Of a DNA stretch of 43,652 bases, positions 13,201-28,200 are shown piece by piece. Below the pieces are notes generated by a model. The model made no database searches. It saw only the letters and a program-made list of their open reading frames with translations, and was not told where the DNA came from. The position numbers were made by a program, and so were the translations under genes. The DNA lies in contig CAAHFI011728456.1 in the NCBI GenBank assembly GCA_900893395.1, positions 1 through 43,652 of the forward strand, written 5' to 3'. Each line of letters starts with the position of its first letter. The stretch's first letter is position 1. This DNA comes from Euglena gracilis. Its lineage: Eukaryota > Euglenozoa > Euglenophyceae > Euglenales > Euglenaceae.

Positions 13201-16200
13201 CTGCTTCCGAAAGGCCGGGATACCGCAGGATATGACTGTACCTTATCACGCAGAATTGGGTCAATTTTTCCCTGTGCGTGACCCCCAGGACCCCTGGGTC
13301 CTCAACCCTTGAAACGGCCTTTTTGAGCGTATGACTTCCCTAAAAATCGATTTCTCAGCCCCTTAGAAGTTGTTTGAGCTATTTAGGGGCTCTCAGATCC
13401 TTTCCCATGTCGAAATACTGCTTCCGAAAGGCCGGGATACCGCAGGATATGACTGTACCTTATCACGCAGAATTGGGTCAATTTTTCCCTGTGCGTGACC
13501 CCCAGGACCCCTGGGTCCTCAACCCTTGAAACGGCCTTTTTGAGCGTATGACTTCCCTAAAAATCGATTTCTCAGCCCCTTAGAAGTTGTTTGAGCTATT
13601 TAGGGGCTCTCAGATCCTTTCCCATGTCGAAATACTGCTTCCGAAAGGCCGGGATACCGCAGGATATGACTGTACCTTATCACGCAGAATTGGGTCAATT
13701 TTTCCCTGTGCGTGACCCCCAGGACCCCTGGGTCCTCAACCCTTGAAACGGCCTTTTTGAGCGTATGACTTCCCTAAAAATCGATTTCTCAGCCCCTTAG
13801 AAGTTGTTTGAGCTATTTAGGGGCTCTCAGATCCTTTCCCATGTCGAAATACTGCTTCCGAAAGGCCGGGATACCGCAGGATATGACTGTACCTTATCAC
13901 GCAGAATTGGGTCAATTTTTCCCTGTGCGTGACCCCCAGGACCCCTGGGTCCTCAACCCTTGAAACGGCCTTTTTGAGCGTATGACTTCCCTAAAAATCG
14001 ATTTCTCAGCCCCTTAGAAGTTGTTTGAGCTATTTAGGGGCTCTCAGATCCTTTCCCATGTCGAAATACTGCTTCCGAAAGGCCGGGATACCGCAGGATA
14101 TGACTGTACCTTATCACGCAGAATTGGGTCAATTTTTCCCTGTGCGTGACCCCCAGGACCCCTGGGTCCTCAACCCTTGAAACGGCCTTTTTGAGCGTAT
14201 GACTTCCCTAAAAATCGATTTCTCAGCCCCTTAGAAGTTGTTTGAGCTATTTAGGGGCTCTCAGATCCTTTCCCATGTCGAAATACTGCTTCCGAAAGGC
14301 CGGGATACCGCAGGATATGACTGTACCTTATCACGCAGAATTGGGTCAATTTTTCCCTGTGCGTGACCCCCAGGACCCCTGGGTCCTCAACCCTTGAAAC
14401 GGCCTTTTTGAGCGTATGACTTCCCTAAAAATCGATTTCTCAGCCCCTTAGAAGTTGTTTGAGCTATTTAGGGGCTCTCAGATCCTTTCCCATGTCGAAA
14501 TACTGCTTCCGAAAGGCCGGGATACCGCAGGATATGACTGTACCTTATCACGCAGAATTGGGTCAATTTTTCCCTGTGCGTGACCCCCAGGACCCCTGGG
14601 TCCTCAACCCTTGAAACGGCCTTTTTGAGCGTATGACTTCCCTAAAAATCGATTTCTCAGCCCCTTAGAAGTTGTTTGAGCTATTTAGGGGCTCTCAGAT
14701 CCTTTCCCATGTCGAAATACTGCTTCCGAAAGGCCGGGATACCGCAGGATATGACTGTACCTTATCACGCAGAATTGGGTCAATTTTTCCCTGTGCGTGA
14801 CCCCCAGGACCCCTGGGTCCTCAACCCTTGAAACGGCCTTTTTGAGCGTATGACTTCCCTAAAAATCGATTTCTCAGCCCCTTAGAAGTTGTTTGAGCTA
14901 TTTAGGGGCTCTCAGATCCTTTCCCATGTCGAAATACTGCTTCCGAAAGGCCGGGATACCGCAGGATATGACTGTACCTTATCACGCAGAATTGGGTCAA
15001 TTTTTCCCTGTGCGTGACCCCCAGGACCCCTGGGTCCTCAACCCTTGAAACGGCCTTTTTGAGCGTATGACTTCCCTAAAAATCGATTTCTCAGCCCCTT
15101 AGAAGTTGTTTGAGCTATTTAGGGGCTCTCAGATCCTTTCCCATGTCGAAATACTGCTTCCGAAAGGCCGGGATACCGCAGGATATGACTGTACCTTATC
15201 ACGCAGAATTGGGTCAATTTTTCCCTGTGCGTGACCCCCAGGACCCCTGGGTCCTCAACCCTTGAAACGGCCTTTTTGAGCGTATGACTTCCCTAAAAAT
15301 CGATTTCTCAGCCCCTTAGAAGTTGTTTGAGCTATTTAGGGGCTCTCAGATCCTTTCCCATGTCGAAATACTGCTTCCGAAAGGCCGGGATACCGCAGGA
15401 TATGACTGTACCTTATCACGCAGAATTGGGTCAATTTTTCCCTGTGCGTGACCCCCAGGACCCCTGGGTCCTCAACCCTTGAAACGGCCTTTTTGAGCGT
15501 ATGACTTCCCTAAAAATCGATTTCTCAGCCCCTTAGAAGTTGTTTGAGCTATTTAGGGGCTCTCAGATCCTTTCCCATGTCGAAATACTGCTTCCGAAAG
15601 GCCGGGATACCGCAGGATATGACTGTACCTTATCACGCAGAATTGGGTCAATTTTTCCCTGTGCGTGACCCCCAGGACCCCTGGGTCCTCAACCCTTGAA
15701 ACGGCCTTTTTGAGCGTATGACTTCCCTAAAAATCGATTTCTCAGCCCCTTAGAAGTTGTTTGAGCTATTTAGGGGCTCTCAGATCCTTTCCCATGTCGA
15801 AATACTGCTTCCGAAAGGCCGGGATACCGCAGGATATGACTGTACCTTATCACGCAGAATTGGGTCAATTTTTCCCTGTGCGTGACCCCCAGGACCCCTG
15901 GGTCCTCAACCCTTGAAACGGCCTTTTTGAGCGTATGACTTCCCTAAAAATCGATTTCTCAGCCCCTTAGAAGTTGTTTGAGCTATTTAGGGGCTCTCAG
16001 ATCCTTTCCCATGTCGAAATACTGCTTCCGAAAGGCCGGGATACCGCAGGATATGACTGTACCTTATCACGCAGAATTGGGTCAATTTTTCCCTGTGCGT
16101 GACCCCCAGGACCCCTGGGTCCTCAACCCTTGAAACGGCCTTTTTGAGCGTATGACTTCCCTAAAAATCGATTTCTCAGCCCCTTAGAAGTTGTTTGAGC

Positions 16201-19200
16201 TATTTAGGGGCTCTCAGATCCTTTCCCATGTCGAAATACTGCTTCCGAAAGGCCGGGATACCGCAGGATATGACTGTACCTTATCACGCAGAATTGGGTC
16301 AATTTTTCCCTGTGCGTGACCCCCAGGACCCCTGGGTCCTCAACCCTTGAAACGGCCTTTTTGAGCGTATGACTTCCCTAAAAATCGATTTCTCAGCCCC
16401 TTAGAAGTTGTTTGAGCTATTTAGGGGCTCTCAGATCCTTTCCCATGTCGAAATACTGCTTCCGAAAGGCCGGGATACCGCAGGATATGACTGTACCTTA
16501 TCACGCAGAATTGGGTCAATTTTTCCCTGTGCGTGACCCCCAGGACCCCTGGGTCCTCAACCCTTGAAACGGCCTTTTTGAGCGTATGACTTCCCTAAAA
16601 ATCGATTTCTCAGCCCCTTAGAAGTTGTTTGAGCTATTTAGGGGCTCTCAGATCCTTTCCCATGTCGAAATACTGCTTCCGAAAGGCCGGGATACCGCAG
16701 GATATGACTGTACCTTATCACGCAGAATTGGGTCAATTTTTCCCTGTGCGTGACCCCCAGGACCCCTGGGTCCTCAACCCTTGAAACGGCCTTTTTGAGC
16801 GTATGACTTCCCTAAAAATCGATTTCTCAGCCCCTTAGAAGTTGTTTGAGCTATTTAGGGGCTCTCAGATCCTTTCCCATGTCGAAATACTGCTTCCGAA
16901 AGGCCGGGATACCGCAGGATATGACTGTACCTTATCACGCAGAATTGGGTCAATTTTTCCCTGTGCGTGACCCCCAGGACCCCTGGGTCCTCAACCCTTG
17001 AAACGGCCTTTTTGAGCGTATGACTTCCCTAAAAATCGATTTCTCAGCCCCTTAGAAGTTGTTTGAGCTATTTAGGGGCTCTCAGATCCTTTCCCATGTC
17101 GAAATACTGCTTCCGAAAGGCCGGGATACCGCAGGATATGACTGTACCTTATCACGCAGAATTGGGTCAATTTTTCCCTGTGCGTGACCCCCAGGACCCC
17201 TGGGTCCTCAACCCTTGAAACGGCCTTTTTGAGCGTATGACTTCCCTAAAAATCGATTTCTCAGCCCCTTAGAAGTTGTTTGAGCTATTTAGGGGCTCTC
17301 AGATCCTTTCCCATGTCGAAATACTGCTTCCGAAAGGCCGGGATACCGCAGGATATGACTGTACCTTATCACGCAGAATTGGGTCAATTTTTCCCTGTGC
17401 GTGACCCCCAGGACCCCTGGGTCCTCAACCCTTGAAACGGCCTTTTTGAGCGTATGACTTCCCTAAAAATCGATTTCTCAGCCCCTTAGAAGTTGTTTGA
17501 GCTATTTAGGGGCTCTCAGATCCTTTCCCATGTCGAAATACTGCTTCCGAAAGGCCGGGATACCGCAGGATATGACTGTACCTTATCACGCAGAATTGGG
17601 TCAATTTTTCCCTGTGCGTGACCCCCAGGACCCCTGGGTCCTCAACCCTTGAAACGGCCTTTTTGAGCGTATGACTTCCCTAAAAATCGATTTCTCAGCC
17701 CCTTAGAAGTTGTTTGAGCTATTTAGGGGCTCTCAGATCCTTTCCCATGTCGAAATACTGCTTCCGAAAGGCCGGGATACCGCAGGATATGACTGTACCT
17801 TATCACGCAGAATTGGGTCAATTTTTCCCTGTGCGTGACCCCCAGGACCCCTGGGTCCTCAACCCTTGAAACGGCCTTTTTGAGCGTATGACTTCCCTAA
17901 AAATCGATTTCTCAGCCCCTTAGAAGTTGTTTGAGCTATTTAGGGGCTCTCAGATCCTTTCCCATGTCGAAATACTGCTTCCGAAAGGCCGGGATACCGC
18001 AGGATATGACTGTACCTTATCACGCAGAATTGGGTCAATTTTTCCCTGTGCGTGACCCCCAGGACCCCTGGGTCCTCAACCCTTGAAACGGCCTTTTTGA
18101 GCGTATGACTTCCCTAAAAATCGATTTCTCAGCCCCTTAGAAGTTGTTTGAGCTATTTAGGGGCTCTCAGATCCTTTCCCATGTCGAAATACTGCTTCCG
18201 AAAGGCCGGGATACCGCAGGATATGACTGTACCTTATCACGCAGAATTGGGTCAATTTTTCCCTGTGCGTGACCCCCAGGACCCCTGGGTCCTCAACCCT
18301 TGAAACGGCCTTTTTGAGCGTATGACTTCCCTAAAAATCGATTTCTCAGCCCCTTAGAAGTTGTTTGAGCTATTTAGGGGCTCTCAGATCCTTTCCCATG
18401 TCGAAATACTGCTTCCGAAAGGCCGGGATACCGCAGGATATGACTGTACCTTATCACGCAGAATTGGGTCAATTTTTCCCTGTGCGTGACCCCCAGGACC
18501 CCTGGGTCCTCAACCCTTGAAACGGCCTTTTTGAGCGTATGACTTCCCTAAAAATCGATTTCTCAGCCCCTTAGAAGTTGTTTGAGCTATTTAGGGGCTC
18601 TCAGATCCTTTCCCATGTCGAAATACTGCTTCCGAAAGGCCGGGATACCGCAGGATATGACTGTACCTTATCACGCAGAATTGGGTCAATTTTTCCCTGT
18701 GCGTGACCCCCAGGACCCCTGGGTCCTCAACCCTTGAAACGGCCTTTTTGAGCGTATGACTTCCCTAAAAATCGATTTCTCAGCCCCTTAGAAGTTGTTT
18801 GAGCTATTTAGGGGCTCTCAGATCCTTTCCCATGTCGAAATACTGCTTCCGAAAGGCCGGGATACCGCAGGATATGACTGTACCTTATCACGCAGAATTG
18901 GGTCAATTTTTCCCTGTGCGTGACCCCCAGGACCCCTGGGTCCTCAACCCTTGAAACGGCCTTTTTGAGCGTATGACTTCCCTAAAAATCGATTTCTCAG
19001 CCCCTTAGAAGTTGTTTGAGCTATTTAGGGGCTCTCAGATCCTTTCCCATGTCGAAATACTGCTTCCGAAAGGCCGGGATACCGCAGGATATGACTGTAC
19101 CTTATCACGCAGAATTGGGTCAATTTTTCCCTGTGCGTGACCCCCAGGACCCCTGGGTCCTCAACCCTTGAAACGGCCTTTTTGAGCGTATGACTTCCCT

Positions 19201-22200
19201 AAAAATCGATTTCTCAGCCCCTTAGAAGTTGTTTGAGCTATTTAGGGGCTCTCAGATCCTTTCCCATGTCGAAATACTGCTTCCGAAAGGCCGGGATACC
19301 GCAGGATATGACTGTACCTTATCACGCAGAATTGGGTCAATTTTTCCCTGTGCGTGACCCCCAGGACCCCTGGGTCCTCAACCCTTGAAACGGCCTTTTT
19401 GAGCGTATGACTTCCCTAAAAATCGATTTCTCAGCCCCTTAGAAGTTGTTTGAGCTATTTAGGGGCTCTCAGATCCTTTCCCATGTCGAAATACTGCTTC
19501 CGAAAGGCCGGGATACCGCAGGATATGACTGTACCTTATCACGCAGAATTGGGTCAATTTTTCCCTGTGCGTGACCCCCAGGACCCCTGGGTCCTCAACC
19601 CTTGAAACGGCCTTTTTGAGCGTATGACTTCCCTAAAAATCGATTTCTCAGCCCCTTAGAAGTTGTTTGAGCTATTTAGGGGCTCTCAGATCCTTTCCCA
19701 TGTCGAAATACTGCTTCCGAAAGGCCGGGATACCGCAGGATATGACTGTACCTTATCACGCAGAATTGGGTCAATTTTTCCCTGTGCGTGACCCCCAGGA
19801 CCCCTGGGTCCTCAACCCTTGAAACGGCCTTTTTGAGCGTATGACTTCCCTAAAAATCGATTTCTCAGCCCCTTAGAAGTTGTTTGAGCTATTTAGGGGC
19901 TCTCAGATCCTTTCCCATGTCGAAATACTGCTTCCGAAAGGCCGGGATACCGCAGGATATGACTGTACCTTATCACGCAGAATTGGGTCAATTTTTCCCT
20001 GTGCGTGACCCCCAGGACCCCTGGGTCCTCAACCCTTGAAACGGCCTTTTTGAGCGTATGACTTCCCTAAAAATCGATTTCTCAGCCCCTTAGAAGTTGT
20101 TTGAGCTATTTAGGGGCTCTCAGATCCTTTCCCATGTCGAAATACTGCTTCCGAAAGGCCGGGATACCGCAGGATATGACTGTACCTTATCACGCAGAAT
20201 TGGGTCAATTTTTCCCTGTGCGTGACCCCCAGGACCCCTGGGTCCTCAACCCTTGAAACGGCCTTTTTGAGCGTATGACTTCCCTAAAAATCGATTTCTC
20301 AGCCCCTTAGAAGTTGTTTGAGCTATTTAGGGGCTCTCAGATCCTTTCCCATGTCGAAATACTGCTTCCGAAAGGCCGGGATACCGCAGGATATGACTGT
20401 ACCTTATCACGCAGAATTGGGTCAATTTTTCCCTGTGCGTGACCCCCAGGACCCCTGGGTCCTCAACCCTTGAAACGGCCTTTTTGAGCGTATGACTTCC
20501 CTAAAAATCGATTTCTCAGCCCCTTAGAAGTTGTTTGAGCTATTTAGGGGCTCTCAGATCCTTTCCCATGTCGAAATACTGCTTCCGAAAGGCCGGGATA
20601 CCGCAGGATATGACTGTACCTTATCACGCAGAATTGGGTCAATTTTTCCCTGTGCGTGACCCCCAGGACCCCTGGGTCCTCAACCCTTGAAACGGCCTTT
20701 TTGAGCGTATGACTTCCCTAAAAATCGATTTCTCAGCCCCTTAGAAGTTGTTTGAGCTATTTAGGGGCTCTCAGATCCTTTCCCATGTCGAAATACTGCT
20801 TCCGAAAGGCCGGGATACCGCAGGATATGACTGTACCTTATCACGCAGAATTGGGTCAATTTTTCCCTGTGCGTGACCCCCAGGACCCCTGGGTCCTCAA
20901 CCCTTGAAACGGCCTTTTTGAGCGTATGACTTCCCTAAAAATCGATTTCTCAGCCCCTTAGAAGTTGTTTGAGCTATTTAGGGGCTCTCAGATCCTTTCC
21001 CATGTCGAAATACTGCTTCCGAAAGGCCGGGATACCGCAGGATATGACTGTACCTTATCACGCAGAATTGGGTCAATTTTTCCCTGTGCGTGACCCCCAG
21101 GACCCCTGGGTCCTCAACCCTTGAAACGGCCTTTTTGAGCGTATGACTTCCCTAAAAATCGATTTCTCAGCCCCTTAGAAGTTGTTTGAGCTATTTAGGG
21201 GCTCTCAGATCCTTTCCCATGTCGAAATACTGCTTCCGAAAGGCCGGGATACCGCAGGATATGACTGTACCTTATCACGCAGAATTGGGTCAATTTTTCC
21301 CTGTGCGTGACCCCCAGGACCCCTGGGTCCTCAACCCTTGAAACGGCCTTTTTGAGCGTATGACTTCCCTAAAAATCGATTTCTCAGCCCCTTAGAAGTT
21401 GTTTGAGCTATTTAGGGGCTCTCAGATCCTTTCCCATGTCGAAATACTGCTTCCGAAAGGCCGGGATACCGCAGGATATGACTGTACCTTATCACGCAGA
21501 ATTGGGTCAATTTTTCCCTGTGCGTGACCCCCAGGACCCCTGGGTCCTCAACCCTTGAAACGGCCTTTTTGAGCGTATGACTTCCCTAAAAATCGATTTC
21601 TCAGCCCCTTAGAAGTTGTTTGAGCTATTTAGGGGCTCTCAGATCCTTTCCCATGTCGAAATACTGCTTCCGAAAGGCCGGGATACCGCAGGATATGACT
21701 GTACCTTATCACGCAGAATTGGGTCAATTTTTCCCTGTGCGTGACCCCCAGGACCCCTGGGTCCTCAACCCTTGAAACGGCCTTTTTGAGCGTATGACTT
21801 CCCTAAAAATCGATTTCTCAGCCCCTTAGAAGTTGTTTGAGCTATTTAGGGGCTCTCAGATCCTTTCCCATGTCGAAATACTGCTTCCGAAAGGCCGGGA
21901 TACCGCAGGATATGACTGTACCTTATCACGCAGAATTGGGTCAATTTTTCCCTGTGCGTGACCCCCAGGACCCCTGGGTCCTCAACCCTTGAAACGGCCT
22001 TTTTGAGCGTATGACTTCCCTAAAAATCGATTTCTCAGCCCCTTAGAAGTTGTTTGAGCTATTTAGGGGCTCTCAGATCCTTTCCCATGTCGAAATACTG
22101 CTTCCGAAAGGCCGGGATACCGCAGGATATGACTGTACCTTATCACGCAGAATTGGGTCAATTTTTCCCTGTGCGTGACCCCCAGGACCCCTGGGTCCTC

Positions 22201-25200
22201 AACCCTTGAAACGGCCTTTTTGAGCGTATGACTTCCCTAAAAATCGATTTCTCAGCCCCTTAGAAGTTGTTTGAGCTATTTAGGGGCTCTCAGATCCTTT
22301 CCCATGTCGAAATACTGCTTCCGAAAGGCCGGGATACCGCAGGATATGACTGTACCTTATCACGCAGAATTGGGTCAATTTTTCCCTGTGCGTGACCCCC
22401 AGGACCCCTGGGTCCTCAACCCTTGAAACGGCCTTTTTGAGCGTATGACTTCCCTAAAAATCGATTTCTCAGCCCCTTAGAAGTTGTTTGAGCTATTTAG
22501 GGGCTCTCAGATCCTTTCCCATGTCGAAATACTGCTTCCGAAAGGCCGGGATACCGCAGGATATGACTGTACCTTATCACGCAGAATTGGGTCAATTTTT
22601 CCCTGTGCGTGACCCCCAGGACCCCTGGGTCCTCAACCCTTGAAACGGCCTTTTTGAGCGTATGACTTCCCTAAAAATCGATTTCTCAGCCCCTTAGAAG
22701 TTGTTTGAGCTATTTAGGGGCTCTCAGATCCTTTCCCATGTCGAAATACTGCTTCCGAAAGGCCGGGATACCGCAGGATATGACTGTACCTTATCACGCA
22801 GAATTGGGTCAATTTTTCCCTGTGCGTGACCCCCAGGACCCCTGGGTCCTCAACCCTTGAAACGGCCTTTTTGAGCGTATGACTTCCCTAAAAATCGATT
22901 TCTCAGCCCCTTAGAAGTTGTTTGAGCTATTTAGGGGCTCTCAGATCCTTTCCCATGTCGAAATACTGCTTCCGAAAGGCCGGGATACCGCAGGATATGA
23001 CTGTACCTTATCACGCAGAATTGGGTCAATTTTTCCCTGTGCGTGACCCCCAGGACCCCTGGGTCCTCAACCCTTGAAACGGCCTTTTTGAGCGTATGAC
23101 TTCCCTAAAAATCGATTTCTCAGCCCCTTAGAAGTTGTTTGAGCTATTTAGGGGCTCTCAGATCCTTTCCCATGTCGAAATACTGCTTCCGAAAGGCCGG
23201 GATACCGCAGGATATGACTGTACCTTATCACGCAGAATTGGGTCAATTTTTCCCTGTGCGTGACCCCCAGGACCCCTGGGTCCTCAACCCTTGAAACGGC
23301 CTTTTTGAGCGTATGACTTCCCTAAAAATCGATTTCTCAGCCCCTTAGAAGTTGTTTGAGCTATTTAGGGGCTCTCAGATCCTTTCCCATGTCGAAATAC
23401 TGCTTCCGAAAGGCCGGGATACCGCAGGATATGACTGTACCTTATCACGCAGAATTGGGTCAATTTTTCCCTGTGCGTGACCCCCAGGACCCCTGGGTCC
23501 TCAACCCTTGAAACGGCCTTTTTGAGCGTATGACTTCCCTAAAAATCGATTTCTCAGCCCCTTAGAAGTTGTTTGAGCTATTTAGGGGCTCTCAGATCCT
23601 TTCCCATGTCGAAATACTGCTTCCGAAAGGCCGGGATACCGCAGGATATGACTGTACCTTATCACGCAGAATTGGGTCAATTTTTCCCTGTGCGTGACCC
23701 CCAGGACCCCTGGGTCCTCAACCCTTGAAACGGCCTTTTTGAGCGTATGACTTCCCTAAAAATCGATTTCTCAGCCCCTTAGAAGTTGTTTGAGCTATTT
23801 AGGGGCTCTCAGATCCTTTCCCATGTCGAAATACTGCTTCCGAAAGGCCGGGATACCGCAGGATATGACTGTACCTTATCACGCAGAATTGGGTCAATTT
23901 TTCCCTGTGCGTGACCCCCAGGACCCCTGGGTCCTCAACCCTTGAAACGGCCTTTTTGAGCGTATGACTTCCCTAAAAATCGATTTCTCAGCCCCTTAGA
24001 AGTTGTTTGAGCTATTTAGGGGCTCTCAGATCCTTTCCCATGTCGAAATACTGCTTCCGAAAGGCCGGGATACCGCAGGATATGACTGTACCTTATCACG
24101 CAGAATTGGGTCAATTTTTCCCTGTGCGTGACCCCCAGGACCCCTGGGTCCTCAACCCTTGAAACGGCCTTTTTGAGCGTATGACTTCCCTAAAAATCGA
24201 TTTCTCAGCCCCTTAGAAGTTGTTTGAGCTATTTAGGGGCTCTCAGATCCTTTCCCATGTCGAAATACTGCTTCCGAAAGGCCGGGATACCGCAGGATAT
24301 GACTGTACCTTATCACGCAGAATTGGGTCAATTTTTCCCTGTGCGTGACCCCCAGGACCCCTGGGTCCTCAACCCTTGAAACGGCCTTTTTGAGCGTATG
24401 ACTTCCCTAAAAATCGATTTCTCAGCCCCTTAGAAGTTGTTTGAGCTATTTAGGGGCTCTCAGATCCTTTCCCATGTCGAAATACTGCTTCCGAAAGGCC
24501 GGGATACCGCAGGATATGACTGTACCTTATCACGCAGAATTGGGTCAATTTTTCCCTGTGCGTGACCCCCAGGACCCCTGGGTCCTCAACCCTTGAAACG
24601 GCCTTTTTGAGCGTATGACTTCCCTAAAAATCGATTTCTCAGCCCCTTAGAAGTTGTTTGAGCTATTTAGGGGCTCTCAGATCCTTTCCCATGTCGAAAT
24701 ACTGCTTCCGAAAGGCCGGGATACCGCAGGATATGACTGTACCTTATCACGCAGAATTGGGTCAATTTTTCCCTGTGCGTGACCCCCAGGACCCCTGGGT
24801 CCTCAACCCTTGAAACGGCCTTTTTGAGCGTATGACTTCCCTAAAAATCGATTTCTCAGCCCCTTAGAAGTTGTTTGAGCTATTTAGGGGCTCTCAGATC
24901 CTTTCCCATGTCGAAATACTGCTTCCGAAAGGCCGGGATACCGCAGGATATGACTGTACCTTATCACGCAGAATTGGGTCAATTTTTCCCTGTGCGTGAC
25001 CCCCAGGACCCCTGGGTCCTCAACCCTTGAAACGGCCTTTTTGAGCGTATGACTTCCCTAAAAATCGATTTCTCAGCCCCTTAGAAGTTGTTTGAGCTAT
25101 TTAGGGGCTCTCAGATCCTTTCCCATGTCGAAATACTGCTTCCGAAAGGCCGGGATACCGCAGGATATGACTGTACCTTATCACGCAGAATTGGGTCAAT

Positions 25201-28200
25201 TTTTCCCTGTGCGTGACCCCCAGGACCCCTGGGTCCTCAACCCTTGAAACGGCCTTTTTGAGCGTATGACTTCCCTAAAAATCGATTTCTCAGCCCCTTA
25301 GAAGTTGTTTGAGCTATTTAGGGGCTCTCAGATCCTTTCCCATGTCGAAATACTGCTTCCGAAAGGCCGGGATACCGCAGGATATGACTGTACCTTATCA
25401 CGCAGAATTGGGTCAATTTTTCCCTGTGCGTGACCCCCAGGACCCCTGGGTCCTCAACCCTTGAAACGGCCTTTTTGAGCGTATGACTTCCCTAAAAATC
25501 GATTTCTCAGCCCCTTAGAAGTTGTTTGAGCTATTTAGGGGCTCTCAGATCCTTTCCCATGTCGAAATACTGCTTCCGAAAGGCCGGGATACCGCAGGAT
25601 ATGACTGTACCTTATCACGCAGAATTGGGTCAATTTTTCCCTGTGCGTGACCCCCAGGACCCCTGGGTCCTCAACCCTTGAAACGGCCTTTTTGAGCGTA
25701 TGACTTCCCTAAAAATCGATTTCTCAGCCCCTTAGAAGTTGTTTGAGCTATTTAGGGGCTCTCAGATCCTTTCCCATGTCGAAATACTGCTTCCGAAAGG
25801 CCGGGATACCGCAGGATATGACTGTACCTTATCACGCAGAATTGGGTCAATTTTTCCCTGTGCGTGACCCCCAGGACCCCTGGGTCCTCAACCCTTGAAA
25901 CGGCCTTTTTGAGCGTATGACTTCCCTAAAAATCGATTTCTCAGCCCCTTAGAAGTTGTTTGAGCTATTTAGGGGCTCTCAGATCCTTTCCCATGTCGAA
26001 ATACTGCTTCCGAAAGGCCGGGATACCGCAGGATATGACTGTACCTTATCACGCAGAATTGGGTCAATTTTTCCCTGTGCGTGACCCCCAGGACCCCTGG
26101 GTCCTCAACCCTTGAAACGGCCTTTTTGAGCGTATGACTTCCCTAAAAATCGATTTCTCAGCCCCTTAGAAGTTGTTTGAGCTATTTAGGGGCTCTCAGA
26201 TCCTTTCCCATGTCGAAATACTGCTTCCGAAAGGCCGGGATACCGCAGGATATGACTGTACCTTATCACGCAGAATTGGGTCAATTTTTCCCTGTGCGTG
26301 ACCCCCAGGACCCCTGGGTCCTCAACCCTTGAAACGGCCTTTTTGAGCGTATGACTTCCCTAAAAATCGATTTCTCAGCCCCTTAGAAGTTGTTTGAGCT
26401 ATTTAGGGGCTCTCAGATCCTTTCCCATGTCGAAATACTGCTTCCGAAAGGCCGGGATACCGCAGGATATGACTGTACCTTATCACGCAGAATTGGGTCA
26501 ATTTTTCCCTGTGCGTGACCCCCAGGACCCCTGGGTCCTCAACCCTTGAAACGGCCTTTTTGAGCGTATGACTTCCCTAAAAATCGATTTCTCAGCCCCT
26601 TAGAAGTTGTTTGAGCTATTTAGGGGCTCTCAGATCCTTTCCCATGTCGAAATACTGCTTCCGAAAGGCCGGGATACCGCAGGATATGACTGTACCTTAT
26701 CACGCAGAATTGGGTCAATTTTTCCCTGTGCGTGACCCCCAGGACCCCTGGGTCCTCAACCCTTGAAACGGCCTTTTTGAGCGTATGACTTCCCTAAAAA
26801 TCGATTTCTCAGCCCCTTAGAAGTTGTTTGAGCTATTTAGGGGCTCTCAGATCCTTTCCCATGTCGAAATACTGCTTCCGAAAGGCCGGGATACCGCAGG
26901 ATATGACTGTACCTTATCACGCAGAATTGGGTCAATTTTTCCCTGTGCGTGACCCCCAGGACCCCTGGGTCCTCAACCCTTGAAACGGCCTTTTTGAGCG
27001 TATGACTTCCCTAAAAATCGATTTCTCAGCCCCTTAGAAGTTGTTTGAGCTATTTAGGGGCTCTCAGATCCTTTCCCATGTCGAAATACTGCTTCCGAAA
27101 GGCCGGGATACCGCAGGATATGACTGTACCTTATCACGCAGAATTGGGTCAATTTTTCCCTGTGCGTGACCCCCAGGACCCCTGGGTCCTCAACCCTTGA
27201 AACGGCCTTTTTGAGCGTATGACTTCCCTAAAAATCGATTTCTCAGCCCCTTAGAAGTTGTTTGAGCTATTTAGGGGCTCTCAGATCCTTTCCCATGTCG
27301 AAATACTGCTTCCGAAAGGCCGGGATACCGCAGGATATGACTGTACCTTATCACGCAGAATTGGGTCAATTTTTCCCTGTGCGTGACCCCAGGACCCCTG
27401 GGTCCTCAACCCTTGAAACGGCCTTTTTGAGCGTATGACTTCCCTAAAAATCGATTTCTCAGCCCCTTAGAAGTTGTTTGAGCTATTTAGGGGCTCTCAG
27501 ATCCTTTCCCATGTCGAAATACTGCTTCCGAAAGGCCGGGATACCGCAGGATATGACTGTACCTTATCACGCAGAATTGGGTCAATTTTTCCCTGTGCGT
27601 GACCCCCAGGACCCCTGGGTCCTCAACCCTTGAAACGGCCTTTTTGAGCGTATGACTTCCCTAAAAATCGATTTCTCAGCCCCTTAGAAGTTGTTTGAGC
27701 TATTTAGGGGCTCTCAGATCCTTTCCCATGTCGAAATACTGCTTCCGAAAGGCCGGGATACCGCAGGATATGACTGTACCTTATCACGCAGAATTGGGTC
27801 AATTTTTCCCTGTGCGTGACCCCCAGGACCCCTGGGTCCTCAACCCTTGAAACGGCCTTTTTGAGCGTATGACTTCCCTAAAAATCGATTTCTCAGCCCC
27901 TTAGAAGTTGTTTGAGCTATTTAGGGGCTCTCAGATCCTTTCCCATGTCGAAATACTGCTTCCGAAAGGCCGGGATACCGCAGGATATGACTGTACCTTA
28001 TCACGCAGAATTGGGTCAATTTTTCCCTGTGCGTGACCCCCAGGACCCCTGGGTCCTCAACCCTTGAAACGGCCTTTTTGAGCGTATGACTTCCCTAAAA
28101 ATCGATTTCTCAGCCCCTTAGAAGTTGTTTGAGCTATTTAGGGGCTCTCAGATCCTTTCCCATGTCGAAATACTGCTTCCGAAAGGCCGGGATACCGCAG